A stretch of DNA of 64,000 nucleotides from Stemphylium vesicarium. Its lineage: Eukaryota; Ascomycota; Dothideomycetes; Pleosporales; Pleosporaceae. The position numbers and the translations under genes are program-made. Positions 13,201-23,840 of this stretch are shown here, in pieces. The notes under the pieces were generated by a model. That model searched no databases, was not told the DNA's origin, and saw only the letters and a program-made list of their open reading frames with translations. Numbering within the stretch: the stretch's first letter is position 1; every line of letters begins with the position of its first letter. The stretch spans positions 124,001-188,000 of the forward strand of contig QXCR01000002.1 in the NCBI GenBank assembly GCA_004380135.1, given 5' to 3'.

Positions 13201-13665
13201 CAGGAAGCCCTAGAAGCCGAACAGCTGCGCCACATCGAGCGAGATAGTAGTCCATCGAGTATTGGGGTCGTGACGCCGGACCTCAGTGTTCAGGGCCAGT
13301 CTTCGTCACCCGACATCAAGAACGAAGAGGACATCGACGCCGATATTGCAGAAGCAATTCGTCTTTCTCTTAACGAGAGCCAAGGTCACGCCATGCACAA
13401 CTCTGCTTCGACCCCTCCGCCTACCTACGATGTTCCGATCAAATATGCCAAAGCCAAAAAGTCGACGTCTTCACGGTCCCAGAACAACACTCCAAAGAAG
13501 GGCAAGGCTGTAGCCGGGTCTGTTAACGAGCATGAGATGTCAGATCTTGAGTTTGCTATGCAACTAAGTCTTGCTGAAGAGCAGAGCAGGAAGGCCAGTG
13601 AGGATGCATTTCCTCCGCTTAGTGCTGGTCTCGGCGGCAAGGGAAAAGGGAGGATGTGGTTATGA
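10204..13665 (+). CDS. UFO1: Ufo1-type F-box / WD-repeat / UIM protein (SCF substrate receptor)
   Basis: Exons 10204-10606 and 10679-13665, 1129 residues. An F-box spans about residues 131-175 (LPNELLIEILVNLSPNDLADVALVSR split over the intron), which would dock on Skp1 of an SCF ubiquitin ligase. The middle contains degenerate WD-type blades, clearest at VAAGTKSGIVILWDIRSP and VVGGTDGLVQAWDP. The C-terminus carries three ubiquitin-interacting-motif-like helices: around 962-978 (EDEALAYAAMLSQEA), 1016-1033 (DADIAEAIRLSLNES) and 1086-1104 (SDLEFAMQLSLAEEQ). This combination is known from yeast Ufo1, which targets HO endonuclease and needs its UIMs for turnover and Ddi1 binding. The combination makes the assignment strong; substrates here are unknown. 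Confidence 0.82.
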
Positions 13666-14359
13666 GTTTTGTATGTTTTATTTCTTCACATTCCTCTGGG
13701 GGAATGCCGCTTCCAATACCTTTGGTTCTCGTTGTTCTTCGCTTTGGGAAGTGCAGCTCATAGGTGTTTGCTAGCACATCGAAGCAATCTCCGGTTGGTG
13801 GTACTAGGTAGCCGGCGAATTTTCCATCTTCAGTTGAATACACTTTACTTTTCGGAGCCTCTTCCCCATCTGTTCCATGGCATTATTGGCACTTGCCTCA
13901 ATGAAGTTAGCGTTGGATGCCTTAAGAGCCTTGAAGGTCCCCTGACTGCTTCCAGGCTACAACGCCCAGATCGGCCACACCATCGTTCACCGTTTCCTTC
14001 ATCAGCAACCTTTTCTCTGCCATGATAATGCGTTTACAAACTCTCATTGCTCATCGCCTCGATCAAGAGAAGGATTTGATTTCTGGCTGGCTGGATGCAT
14101 TGTAAACCCAAACGACCTTGGCCTTGAGCGCGCGAGAGAAGTGCACGGTTGATCCAGCAGATCAAAGGCACCTGAGAACAGTCGAACGAGACGTAAATTT
14201 TGCGACATATCCATAGCGTTATCTACCGAGGACCTATAGTGGCGTACTGAATAGTACGAAGCACAGTGTCACGAGTCTCTTTGTCCCAGTCCCAAACCTT
14301 GGCTCGCCAGCAACACACCACGTCAGCCGTCAGCCTAGATTGCTATCATCATTGACATC
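13666..14359. other. Intergenic
   Basis: About 690 bases with short frames only. It holds the 3' UTR of the F-box gene and the promoter of the small gene at 14360. Nothing further recognised. Confidence 0.5.
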
Positions 14360-14830
14360 ATGGGCCACACTTTCATGTCAGTCGCGTCGTCCGTCTTCAA
14401 AAAGCTCCACTGGAAGGATAATCCATACGAGAAATCATACCGCGCTCACGACAATGCCACTGCGACAGGACAAGCCATAAACCAGCCCCAAACCCCACAC
14501 GGAAGCACCGATCTCCTTGCAGAAGCACGACAAGCCGCTGGTCGAGATCGCATCACCGGGCGACTTCGAACCAATGTCCCAGGTGAAACGTACAGTGAGC
14601 GGCGTCCAGAACTAGACGCTCTCAAAGCTGCGGCTGCGGACCAGAAAGCGGCGTACCTGGCATGGGCAGCACAGAAGCCGCATGAAAGAGGGGCGCCGTA
14701 TGCCAGTTACGAGGCATTTGTGCAAGACATGGTTGCGAAGAGGAACGGAATGAGAGATATCTGTTCGTCAAGTTACTATGCGCCTGAGCGGAGGGTGGAG
14801 GAGTATTACTCTGAGGGAGTGAGAGACTAG
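14360..14830 (+). CDS. Small conserved-looking hypothetical protein
   Basis: Single exon of 156 residues starting at an ATG with a good context (CATCATGG). Not recognised. It is hydrophilic, with Ala/Gln/Arg-rich helices (ALKAAAADQKAAYLAWAAQ) and aromatic C-terminal patches (SYYAPERRVEEYYSEG). No signal peptide, membrane helix or metal motif. The uninterrupted frame, Kozak-like start and flanking intergenic DNA support a real gene; function unknown. Confidence 0.6.
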   Translation: MGHTFMSVASSVFKKLHWKDNPYEKSYRAHDNATATGQAINQPQTPHGSTDLLAEARQAAGRDRITGRLRTNVPGETYSERRPELDALKAAAADQKAAYLAWAAQKPHERGAPYASYEAFVQDMVAKRNGMRDICSSSYYAPERRVEEYYSEGVRD

Positions 14831-15157
14831 GTAGATAGTATGGAAGGCTGTAGCTATCTCCTGCTAAGAATGCGACGTTTGGGAAAATTAGTGGCTGGAG
14901 ATGCTATGTAACTGTGGGCCTAGTAGCAGTTGCTCGGTGTCGAGGGAGCGAAGCAAACAGGACCATGGGAATGGGTAATAGGCAAACACGGCACGTGATG
15001 CAACGACCACCCGATTGCACCTTCCTCTCCACGCACTCTTTCATATTCTCACTCTATACTTCCACGAAATACAACCCAACACGTTATCTCTCTATACGAA
15101 TCCAGAGCTTCCATCCTCCATACTCTCTTTTCTGCCGACCAACCACACGACGCCATC
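14831..15157. other. Intergenic, DIB1 promoter
   Basis: About 330 bases. The part before 15158 is strongly pyrimidine-rich (CTCTCC, TTCCATCCTCC), typical of fungal promoters of constitutive genes. No coding feature. Confidence 0.5.
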
Positions 15158-15721
15158 ATGGGCTCAGTAATGCTACAGCACCTACCCTCAGCCTGGCATG
15201 TCGATCAAGCCATCCTCAGCGAAGACGAGCGCATAGTCTGTCTGCGCTTCGGCAACGACGCGAACCCCGAGTGCATGGACATGGATGAGAAGTTGTACAA
15301 GATTGCTGATGCAGTCAAGGACTGGGCTGTAATCTACGTCGTGGATAACAAGGTACGTAATGACTCTCTCAATTCCCTACTGTGCCCCGGTACAAAAGGC
15401 CGGGTGGGCTTTCTCTGTCTGTTTTTGTACAAGCTCCCCGTGTGTTGAGAGCCTGAACATCTTCGCTAACGTTTACGTGAACAGCAAATCCCAGACTTCA
15501 ACGCCATGTACGAAATCTATGATCCTTGCACTGTCATGTTCTTCTGGCGCAACAAGCACATGCAGGTCGACTTCGGCACGGGAAATAACAACAAGATCAA
15601 CTTTTCTATTGGCACCAAGCAAGAGCTGATTGATATCCTGGAGGCCGTGTATCGTGGGGCGAGCAAGGGCAAGGGCTTGGTTGTTAGTCCGAGGGATTAT
15701 TCGACGAAGTGGGCATACTAG
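15158..15721 (+). CDS. DIB1: U5 snRNP 15-kDa protein Dib1/Dim1
   Basis: Essential thioredoxin-fold component of the U4/U6.U5 tri-snRNP, needed for pre-mRNA splicing (originally found as a mitotic gene, dim1, in fission yeast). Exons 15158-15352 and 15485-15721 give exactly 143 residues, the length of the yeast protein. Conserved features include the opening HLPSAWHVDQAI, RFGNDANPECMDMDE, YDPCTVMFFWRNKHMQVDFGTGNNNK (in pieces) and the end GLVVSPRDYSTKW. The 132-base intron sits after VVDNK with donor GTACGT and acceptor AACAG. It lacks the CxxC redox pair of true thioredoxins, as all Dim1 proteins do. Confidence 0.97.
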
Positions 15722-16091
15722 GAGAAGATTCGAAGAAGGTGCGAAGGAGGCAACACGATGGCGTGGGTGTGAGAAACGGACACGAACACAAGGCACGGGT
15801 GGAAAGTCGAGGCATTTTTTATGACCAAAGATTTCTATCAAAACTACCACCTCAATACAACCTAATTCTATGATAGCGACCACCGGTACCAAACGCCGTG
15901 CTTGGCATAGGCCCTAGTACAAGTTTTACGTGCGCCATCCAACGCCATGCCATGCAAAACAAGGCAGTAAAAGCCATGCCTCCAAAAAAGTGACCAATCT
16001 CTCAGTCCACGCTAGGAACGACACAAAATAACGCAGTCAAGGTGTACACCATAGGCCTAAAGAGATTTGTTAACCCAGCCCAATTTTGCCA
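15722..16091. other. Intergenic, convergent 3' ends
   Basis: About 370 bases between the DIB1 and SEC1 stop codons. No gene seen; expected to contain both polyadenylation regions. Confidence 0.5.
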
Positions 16092-18551
16092 CTAGTGCTT
16101 CGAGGAAAACAAATGCAACTTCTTCTTTTTCTTCTCTTTGCCTTCCTTCTCCTCTTTACCGGGCTTACTGCTGCTCTGCGACGGTGAAGGGCTGTGCTTG
16201 GGAGAGTTGAGGTTTATGGCGCCCATGGCAGCGGTTGGAGGCTTTGGGCCACCGACTCGCGGCCCAGATGGTAGGCCTGTCGGCATAGGAGGTTTGGTGC
16301 CGGCGGGGGGTGGTGCTGGCTTGGGCGGCTCTGGCTTCTCAAAGAGATGGTCCGGGGCTTTTGGTTGAGGTTGGTCGATAGGCAAACGCAGGTTGCGGCG
16401 GTTCTGACTAAGGTCGCCGACCTGTCGGAGGAAGAGTTGTGGCTTCATCATGTGAGAAGTGACGAGGAAGACGTCGCGTGAGGTTTTGTTTGAAACGTCG
16501 TAGCAGGCGCGGGCTTCAGAGTAAGTTGCGCCGCCTGCTACAAATACAATGACGCGCTGTCGGGGCTCTGCGCTGGCTAATCGAGACTTGGCCCATGTCG
16601 GTTTCGCTGCGCGCAGAGAAGTAGGGGCCGCATTGTTTTCTTGTGCCAGCATGGCCGCGTCTTCAGGTGACACCTTTGTGAAAGGGAAGATGTCTTGAGG
16701 TAGCGTGCCGCGGACGTGCTCTTCTAACATATCCTGCAGCGCTGGATTGAACCTCGACAGCCCGTAATCTTCTTGGTTTGGTGGTGGCGCGGGCTTGGGC
16801 GGGAAAAGAGGCGGAGGCGCATCTCTCTTCTCCTTGAGTTGTCTTGCTACACGCGCTCCCAGAAGATCAAGGTTTCGGATGACCTCACCGTCGGGTGGCG
16901 GTAGCTGGGCGTGGAAGATGAGCTTCTGAAGGTCGGCTGGCAGTATCCCGTTCTTAAAGAGAACGTAGAGCGCGACAAGGCGTAATCGATCGGCTGGTGT
17001 CACCTCCTCGTCGTCCAGGGTGCGCACGATCTGATCAGTCATGTTCTTGGGCTTTCGGTAGTCTTCATCGAGCCCGGTAGCCAGACACTGCGAAGTTAGC
17101 ATCTGCTGCAGCGTCGAGACCAAGGGAGCTTACCTGCTCTACTGAAGCTAGATCTGGCAGCTTGTGCTTCTGGAAGATTTCCATGCATTTCTGTGCCATG
17201 GTCAGGTGCAAGGAGTAGGCCTCTTTCATTTCTTGGAATTGTGGCAACCCAGCGATCATATCCTTGATTGCATTTAGTCCGTTCATTCCCGCCGCATTCT
17301 GAGCGTCTTGGTTGGTGAAGTGAGGGTTGTCGGCGATGAACTTTTGGAAGTCGCTGATCAGTTTGTCGAGGGTATCTTTCATATGCCGGTGACGGTTCTC
17401 AACCCATATCTTGTCCTTGTCGGATATCTCCATATCCTTTTCCTCGGCGCTTGGATCCTCCTCGTTGACATTTGTGCGGTATGTCACCTTGTCGTTGTCT
17501 TGTATGGGCAGCAGGTCCATAGCCATTGCCTGGTATGTGAACTCGTGGACGAAGGGCGCCATCAGGTCCATGGATCGATCGGTAATGTAGAGCGCGCCAC
17601 GGGGCCGGTTGGATTGAGGGGGGAAGTCTTGGTTGAACTGCGCATACATGTCTAGCTTCTCCTGGACGAATCGCGCGAGGTGTGAGCATAGGACGCTGGC
17701 CTCGTGGGTCGGGTTCCGGGGTCGGTAGTATCGGATGAGGGGATATTCGCCGAGTGCAACGCATACTCCAGTTATCTGAGACGTGTTAGTGCAAGTTGGG
17801 CAGCATAGCAGATTTGCCTACTCTTTCGGCAATGTCTTCCATATGGCGGACTACAAGGTTGTTGCATTCTGGGTGGTAGAGGATGGGAAAGCTCCAGGGG
17901 TCCTTGAAAGTGACGAGGTTGGATTCTTGAGGGTGGAAGTCGAGGTGCACTGTGCGGAAGCTTCTGATTTGCTCGCGTGCCATTTGCGACCGGTCTATGC
18001 GCTCCTTGAGGTGTGGTGGTAGTACTAGGCGCATCGTCAGCCCGAGCTCCACATGGGAGGTGTATGCCATAGAGTGCCCTCACATGTCGTCCATATCAAG
18101 AAGAAGCCCCTGTAACGTCGCTGGTCGAACTCGGCCATCATGCAGTCGACAATGTACGGCTTGGGCGTAATTATGTATACGGCGTCCATGTCTCGTATGG
18201 GCTGCCGCCGCTCTTCGATGCGCTCAATGTCTATGGGGAGGTCAGGAGAGGGGCATGTGGAAGCGCAGCAACGGTCGCGTACTCGTGATGTTGAGGTTGA
18301 GGATGTCATCTTCCTTGACCACGTTGTTGATCAGCTTTTGGCTGTGCTCGTCCACAATGAGTATCTTCCACTGGGAGTCGTTAGCGATGCACGGGCGGCG
18401 TGTAGGAGGCAGGGTCTTCGCACGTCGCCACGGGTCGTCTGTCGGATGGCATTGAGTATGACTATCGGACCGTGTGTCAGCAGGAGGCGTCGAGGTGCGC
18501 AGTACACGGTGGCTTCCTACGCTCTTTCTGAATGTCTATCATCGAGGCCAT
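16092..18551 (-). CDS. SEC1: Sec1/Munc18-family SNARE regulator Sec1
   Basis: Binds syntaxin/SNARE complexes and promotes exocytic vesicle fusion at the plasma membrane. Seven exons on the minus strand: 18551-18521, 18461-18424, 18370-18283, 18230-18084, 18024-17822, 17775-17134, 17087-16092; 714 residues, all phases consistent. Signatures are ILNAIRQTTRGDWKIL near the start, VVKEDDILNLNIT, RRQPIRDMDAVYIITP (domain 1), then FKDPWSFPILYHPECNN, GALYITDRSMDLMAPFVHE (the classic SM-protein motif) and VFVAGGATYSEARACYDVS. The C-terminal ~80 residues are Pro/Lys-rich and low complexity, ending KEKKKKKLHLFSSKH, a fungal extension. A second in-frame ATG lies 9 bases inside the first exon. Plus-strand open frames across this gene are shadows. 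Confidence 0.93.
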
Positions 18552-18921
18552 GTTGGCGGGGTATGGCAGCTGATGCCGCCGCGAGAAGAGGAGGAATCGG
18601 TCAAGTGTATAGGGGCAAGGTCGCGCAGACGTGCAGAAAGTCTATGGGCAACGGCAACAGCACGAGTGCGCGGTCGAGATGCTGAGGCTGGCGGGTGGCA
18701 TGTGGGGAGCGCGTCGCAGCTCGAGTCGGTGTTGCAACACTGCTGCGGCCGCGGTCCCCTTGCCCGCCGGAGGTCTCTCTTAGCGCTTGACCCAACTTTT
18801 TTGCCAGGCATGACATCGTTGATCGCAAACACCATATTGCCCGTCTTCGCCTTGTTGACGCATATTGCGTTTTATTCTCTTTCTTCTTTCTGTCTCTCTG
18901 TAATATAACTCCACCATTGGC
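18552..18921. promoter_or_regulatory. Divergent SEC1/SUV3 promoter
   Basis: 370 bases separate the two diverging start codons. Open frames crossing it on both strands have no conserved content. Pyrimidine-rich stretch before the SUV3 ATG (TTTATTCTCTTTCTTCTTTC) is a typical fungal initiation region. Confidence 0.5.
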
Positions 18922-21329
18922 ATGCTGCCCCCGCAGGTGCGGCGGACCTCGCTGTGCCTCTTTTGCGACTTCGCCGCCCGCTCACGACCGCAACCACAGC
19001 GCCTCCTCTCCAGAATCCAAGCCGCCCAACGAGCCACGTCCTCAAAACCCAGCAGATCAAAGACCGGAACTTTCAATCCTCTCGCATCCCCCAACCCTTT
19101 CCGCATCGGCGGCCAAAAGTCAGGCGTCCCCCCGGACCGCGTCGTCGGCGACCAGTTGGGCAAACTCAGGAAAGAGTTGGCCGAGCCAGAGCTCCTCAAG
19201 AGCCTCCAACTGAGTAGAGAGGAATTCGACCGGGAATGGCTCCTCTTTGAAAGGAAAATCGAACTATGGACCAGGCGATCGCCGCCCGAACTGCAGCCAC
19301 TGTTGAATGACGCCAAACGGGGGAAGAGTGCGCTTAAAGGACGATTACAGCAGCTCTTCTATGACGAGCTATATAGCTCGCGCTTTACCACGGCCGAATT
19401 GGAGAATCAGAAGGAGGTGGCAGATTTGCGATATCCCGCCGAATGGTACCCGGCCACACGAGAAATTCCGCGTACGATACACATGCACGTTGGTCCTACC
19501 AATTCTGGCAAAACATACCATGCTCTCAAGCGTCTTGAAGAAGTCGATTCGGGAATCTATCTCGGACCCTTACGCCTTCTCGCCCACGAAGTTTACACTC
19601 GTCTGAACGCAGCGGGGAAACCATGTGCCCTCATTACCGGTGAAGAGCAGCGCATGCCCGACGAGGATAGCGCGCACATGTATAGCTGCACCGTGGAAAT
19701 GGCGCCACTCAACACCAAATTCGATGTCGCTGTCATAGACGAGATACAGATGATCAGCCACCCGGACCGAGGCTGGGCCTGGACTCAGGCTTTCCTGGGC
19801 CTGCAGGCCAAAGAAATTCATCTTTGTGGAGAAGCACGGACAGTCCCACTGATGCGCGAACTCTGCGCTCTTGCCGGCGACAAGGTGCACGTTCATGAAT
19901 ACAATCGTCTGACGCCTCTCCAAGTTCAGCCACAAAGCTTGAATGGGAAGCTCGAAAGGCTAGAGAAGGGTGATTGCATTGTTGCTTTCTCTGTCCTAGG
20001 CATTCATGCTCTTAGGCGAGAGGTCGAGAGGAGAACAGGAAAGAAATGTGCCATTGTGTACGGAAGCTTGCCCCCAGAGACAAGAGCCCAACAAGCCCGA
20101 CTGTTCAATGACCCCGAAAACGACTATGACTACTTGGTGGCTAGTGATGCCATTGGCATGGGTCTCAATCTGTGAGTAACGCAGAATCCTTGCTTTTTAT
20201 GAGAGAAACTGACGGTTGCAGTGCCATCAAGCGCGTCATCTTTGAATCTACTATGAAAAGCAATGGCTCAGAATACCTTCCTTTGCAAATTTCAGAGGTG
20301 AAGCAGATTGCTGGTCGCGCCGGTCGCTATAAGACTGCCCAAGACGCCATCACCAGAGACTCGGCTGGGACTTCAGTAGCCGATAAGGTCGTCGATCCCG
20401 CGATCGGATTAGACGATAATCTGGCCAAAGTTGAGGAGACCAAGGCCCCCGAATCTCAAACAATTGGATGGGTTACAACCCTCGATCGAGTTGATCACGC
20501 CGCCTTGGTAAGGGGCATGAAGCGCGAACCCGAAGACATCAAGACAGCTGGACTATTCCCTCCTTCTCTGATGATTGAGAGATTCGCAAACTATTTCCCA
20601 CCCGGCACACCTTTCAGTTACATCATGTTGCGCCTACACAAGATCTCCGCCCTACACCCCCGTTTTCACCTCTGTGCACTAAGAGACCAACTAGCCATCG
20701 CCGACGTCATTCACACGGTCGGGAATCTCACTGTTCAGGACCGCATCATGATTTGTGCTGCACCCATTAATATGCGCGCCACGTCCGAAAAGCGCTTCTT
20801 GCGCTCACTCGCTGAGTGCATAGCTGATGGCAAATCGGGGAATTTGCTCGACTTGAAAACCTTACCGCTTTCAGCCATGGACGAGCCTCCTACCGACAAG
20901 CGCGAATATCTATATCAGCTTGAACAGTTGCACAAGAACCTCGTATGCTACCTTTGGCTAAGCTATCGCTTCCCCAATGTCTTTACCACCAGAACTCTTG
21001 CAAACTACACCAAAAAGCTAGTCGAAGACCAGATCGAGGAAACGCTCACCAAGTTCTCGCACACGGAGCAAGTGAGAGCACGCCAAAAGAAATCGAGGGA
21101 TCAGGCGAGAAAAGACATTCTTGATGACCCTCAACTGACTGATGGTATTGCGCCAATTACGGATGACGCGAACGAATACCCAGACGACTTGCCAGTTGAA
21201 AAAATTAACTCGCTTGCAACAGAGCACGGAAAGCGCACTTCAAAGCTTTCAAAAGAGGTCGGGGACCTGCTGAGGAGCCGTGGTCTGGGTTCAGCTGAGC
21301 GAAATGAAGCTACGCAGACAGAGGTATAG
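18922..21329 (+). CDS. SUV3: Mitochondrial ATP-dependent RNA helicase Suv3
   Basis: Helicase subunit of the mitochondrial RNA degradosome, which unwinds RNA for 3'-5' exonucleolytic decay and intron turnover. Exons 18922-20171 and 20222-21329, 785 residues. The N-terminus is Arg/Ser-rich and acid-poor (import signal). Motif I GPTNSGKT is at residues 191-198, motif II DEIQ at 273-276, motif V ASDAIGMGLNL runs into the intron, and motif VI QIAGRAGR is at 445-452. The C-terminal helical region contains LLDLKTLPLSAMDEPPTDK and LANYTKKLVEDQIEE, as in Suv3. The 50-base intron interrupts the codon after GLNL; without splicing the frame stops at once. Confidence 0.95.
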
Positions 21330-21812
21330 GACGTTGAGTGTTACGATAGCACGTGTAAACCATGGTGTGTCTTTGGCGTTATGTTGTAAATATATGGGCA
21401 GCAGGTGGTGACTAAATCTTGAAGCATTTCCTGGCGTTATCACGACACTTTACGATGTTAGATCTGTACCACGATGACAAATACCACGTTTTCTCGATTC
21501 TGTGTTCAAAGTTGAGGCTAGTCTATCCTTGGATGGGAAATGAGCATGGTGTTCTCAATAGCCATGTTGGCGCGACTAGGTGCGCGAGTCGTGGGCGCAA
21601 AAGGGGCCTAGCTTAGATCATCAGCCCTGCAAGATGAGCAAATCTCCTGGCATGTCCGGCGCTTCCGCCGGGATCATCATCATCGAGCCTCTCTTACTGC
21701 ACCCAACGCCTCGCTGCACATTGCACACAGTGTTGCAGTCTTCGCACACTACACATAGCTCTTGATCGATTCCAGACGCACGTGGAGGTTTACTCTGCGA
21801 CCAACCGCCAAC
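21330..21812. other. Intergenic
   Basis: About 480 bases between SUV3 and KEI1; no coding feature seen. The last 100 bases before 21813 are C/A-rich with repeated CACAC/CATT motifs. Confidence 0.5.
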
Positions 21813-22869
21813 ATGATGGCGCCTTCTCACCTTCTCGAGATTCCGCGGCCCAAGGTACGTCGAGAAATAGCACCCACCTGAGATTCTCGCGCAGCGCGCC
21901 CTACCTAGTATGCAAGAGACTGACTTGGACTTGCAGACATTCCTCCAGAAGATGTCGCTTCGCACTGGCGCCGAGATTATTACCTTTCTACAAGTCATCA
22001 ACAAGGCATCGGGTGTCTACGGCCTCCTCGCGCTGCTCACAGGTGCCAAAATCGATGGCTGGCAGCTGTCCATGTACCTCTACTCGACCTTCGCGCTCCT
22101 TGCCACCACGTACCTGTACAAGCACATCCGGTTACAAAGTCCCTTCGAGGCTGTACTTCTTGCAAACCTCTATGCTCTTGATTCGGTCATCAACGCGCTA
22201 TACACGGCCTTTTTCGGTATCGCATGGTTCTACACCCTCGCCGCGCACCCTGATGAGAGTGCCGGACTGTCGCCCGGAATGAAGGACAATGCAGGCTTCA
22301 CAAGCCCCAAGCATAACGTCACAGAGGTCGACATTGTTGCCGAACCAACCGAAGGCATGCAGGCCGGTCAACACGCCGTCGCAGTCGGACAGGGCGCGGA
22401 TAGTGGCGCAGGCCTTGGCAACGCCGTGTTCCAGAGCGGTTCCATCATGAGCATTTCTCTGATCTCTGGCTTCTGGGCCCTACGCGTCTACTTCGTCTTC
22501 ATCATGCTAGCCTTTGCGCGCCAGTGCCTGCGCCAACACATCGCCGCCAACGCCTCCTCGGCTGCGTGGTACAACTCCAACGACATGCAAACCTCTGCAA
22601 CTGACCTGGCTGAAAACCCTTTTGCTGAAGGCAAGGAGGAAGGCGCTGGCTGGAAGGGCCAACTTGGTCGCGTCATGCTTAGCGGCGCCCCCAAGTACTG
22701 GCTCGGTGCTGATGAGGGCGAGGACTGGATGCGCGGAGTCGGCGGCAAATTCAAAAAGGCCACTCAGCTCGAACAGCCTGTTGGCTTCAACGAGCGCGAG
22801 AGGAGACGGAGAGCCGGGACTGGTCCACCAGTACCGCAACTCAAGTTGAACCCTGAGCTGCCTAGGTAG
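21813..22869 (+). CDS. KEI1: Kei1-type subunit of inositol phosphorylceramide synthase
   Basis: Golgi membrane protein that is required with Aur1 for inositol phosphorylceramide synthesis. Exons 21813-21854 (14 codons) and 21937-22869 give 324 residues. The family (DUF1753) signature opens the protein: LLEIPRPKTF, then hydrophobic helices about residues 26-48 (AEIITFLQVINKASGVYGLLALL), 55-75 and 88-110, with a fourth at about 205-228 (IMSISLISGFWALRVYFVFIMLAFA). Yeast Kei1 carries a Kex2-processed Golgi segment; I cannot place a processing site here. The long cytoplasmic C-terminus is acidic then basic. Two tandem ATGs open the frame; either could be used. Confidence 0.82.
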
Positions 22870-23840
22870 ACTCGATTTTCACTTTCCAGATGAAGCTGCC
22901 TAGTCGGTACAGTGAAGAGGACGACTGACGACGGAACAGAAGTGGTAATGACACGACCAAGCGGTTGCGCATCCAGGGGATCGCAGCGCATTTGTACGAT
23001 ACTCGTCTATTGATGTGGGGGCGTATTTCTGGACAGGGTCATTTGCATAGCAGCGAGATGGCCGGTTTCCTATTTTTCCACATAGCATAGCGTTCCAACA
23101 TTTTAGTTTCTACCTACCTCCGTCATTCTTCCCCGTCAAACCTGCTCTCTTTTGTTACTGAGTCACACTCGTCCAACTCTATTCGCTGCCAGGGCAAGCG
23201 TGGCGGTCGAGTCCCGTGGCGCTCCGGAACCGAGGCAAGCATACCCCCACCAGAGAGCACGTTGCCAAACGTTGGCAACGTTGGCCTAGGCCCCCACTTA
23301 GCTAGCCCACACGCATCAGGTGAAGGACGGCCTGTCTCACCTTCACCGCTGGCCTGCCAACTGGACCCTGAGAAGAGTGCGCCGGCTGGCCGTTGGGCAG
23401 GCATGTGCCCGGTAGGGGTGATGCGTGGTCTGCCGTCGCATGCGTGTGCTACTGTCACACACCTGTTCAAAGAGGGTCTGGATGACCTGTCATGCGTAGC
23501 CGGTCTGAAGTCCTGAGGCGCACTGATAAGGGGATGGAGCGAACGCGCAAGACCGGCGTTGAGTTCGGCTTGCCAACGACTATTCTCCTGCACCATTGCG
23601 TGCCTAATCAAAGACTTGACTCGAAATTGGGTACCGACTGTGGTCTGCACTGCTTACAGGAGTAGCTTGCTTACTTGAAATTTGTACGGATTGCTGGCGT
23701 GCACTGCCTCCATCATCTGCTCCAAGCCTCTTATCTGACGACAATCTGATTCCTCATTTCCTCGACATTGTTTTCTGGACCTTTTTGGGCACATTATAAA
23801 GACGATCAAAGAAAGGGGAAAAAGTAGGACACTAGTGTCC
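22870..23840. other. Intergenic with a GC-rich block and an inverted repeat
   Basis: About 970 bases. A GC-rich block at roughly 23190-23520 produces open frames on both strands (175 codons minus, 84 plus), but neither begins in a convincing context or shows a domain. It contains a 23-base inverted repeat listed separately. Otherwise nothing identified. Confidence 0.5.
23259..23281. repeat. Perfect 10-bp inverted repeat, spacer 3
   Basis: Left arm ACGTTGCCAA, spacer ACG, right arm the exact reverse complement. It lies about 560 bases upstream of the F-box-like gene and about 390 downstream of KEI1. Symmetry of this length suits a dimeric transcription factor or a small cruciform; no known fungal site is identified with certainty. 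Confidence 0.6.

Noticed and set aside
23123..23650. Minus-strand 175-codon frame in the 23.2-23.5 kb GC-rich block
   Set aside because: Begins at a non-ATG codon, has no recognisable motif, and overlaps a second frame on the plus strand; GC-rich DNA lacks stops by chance.
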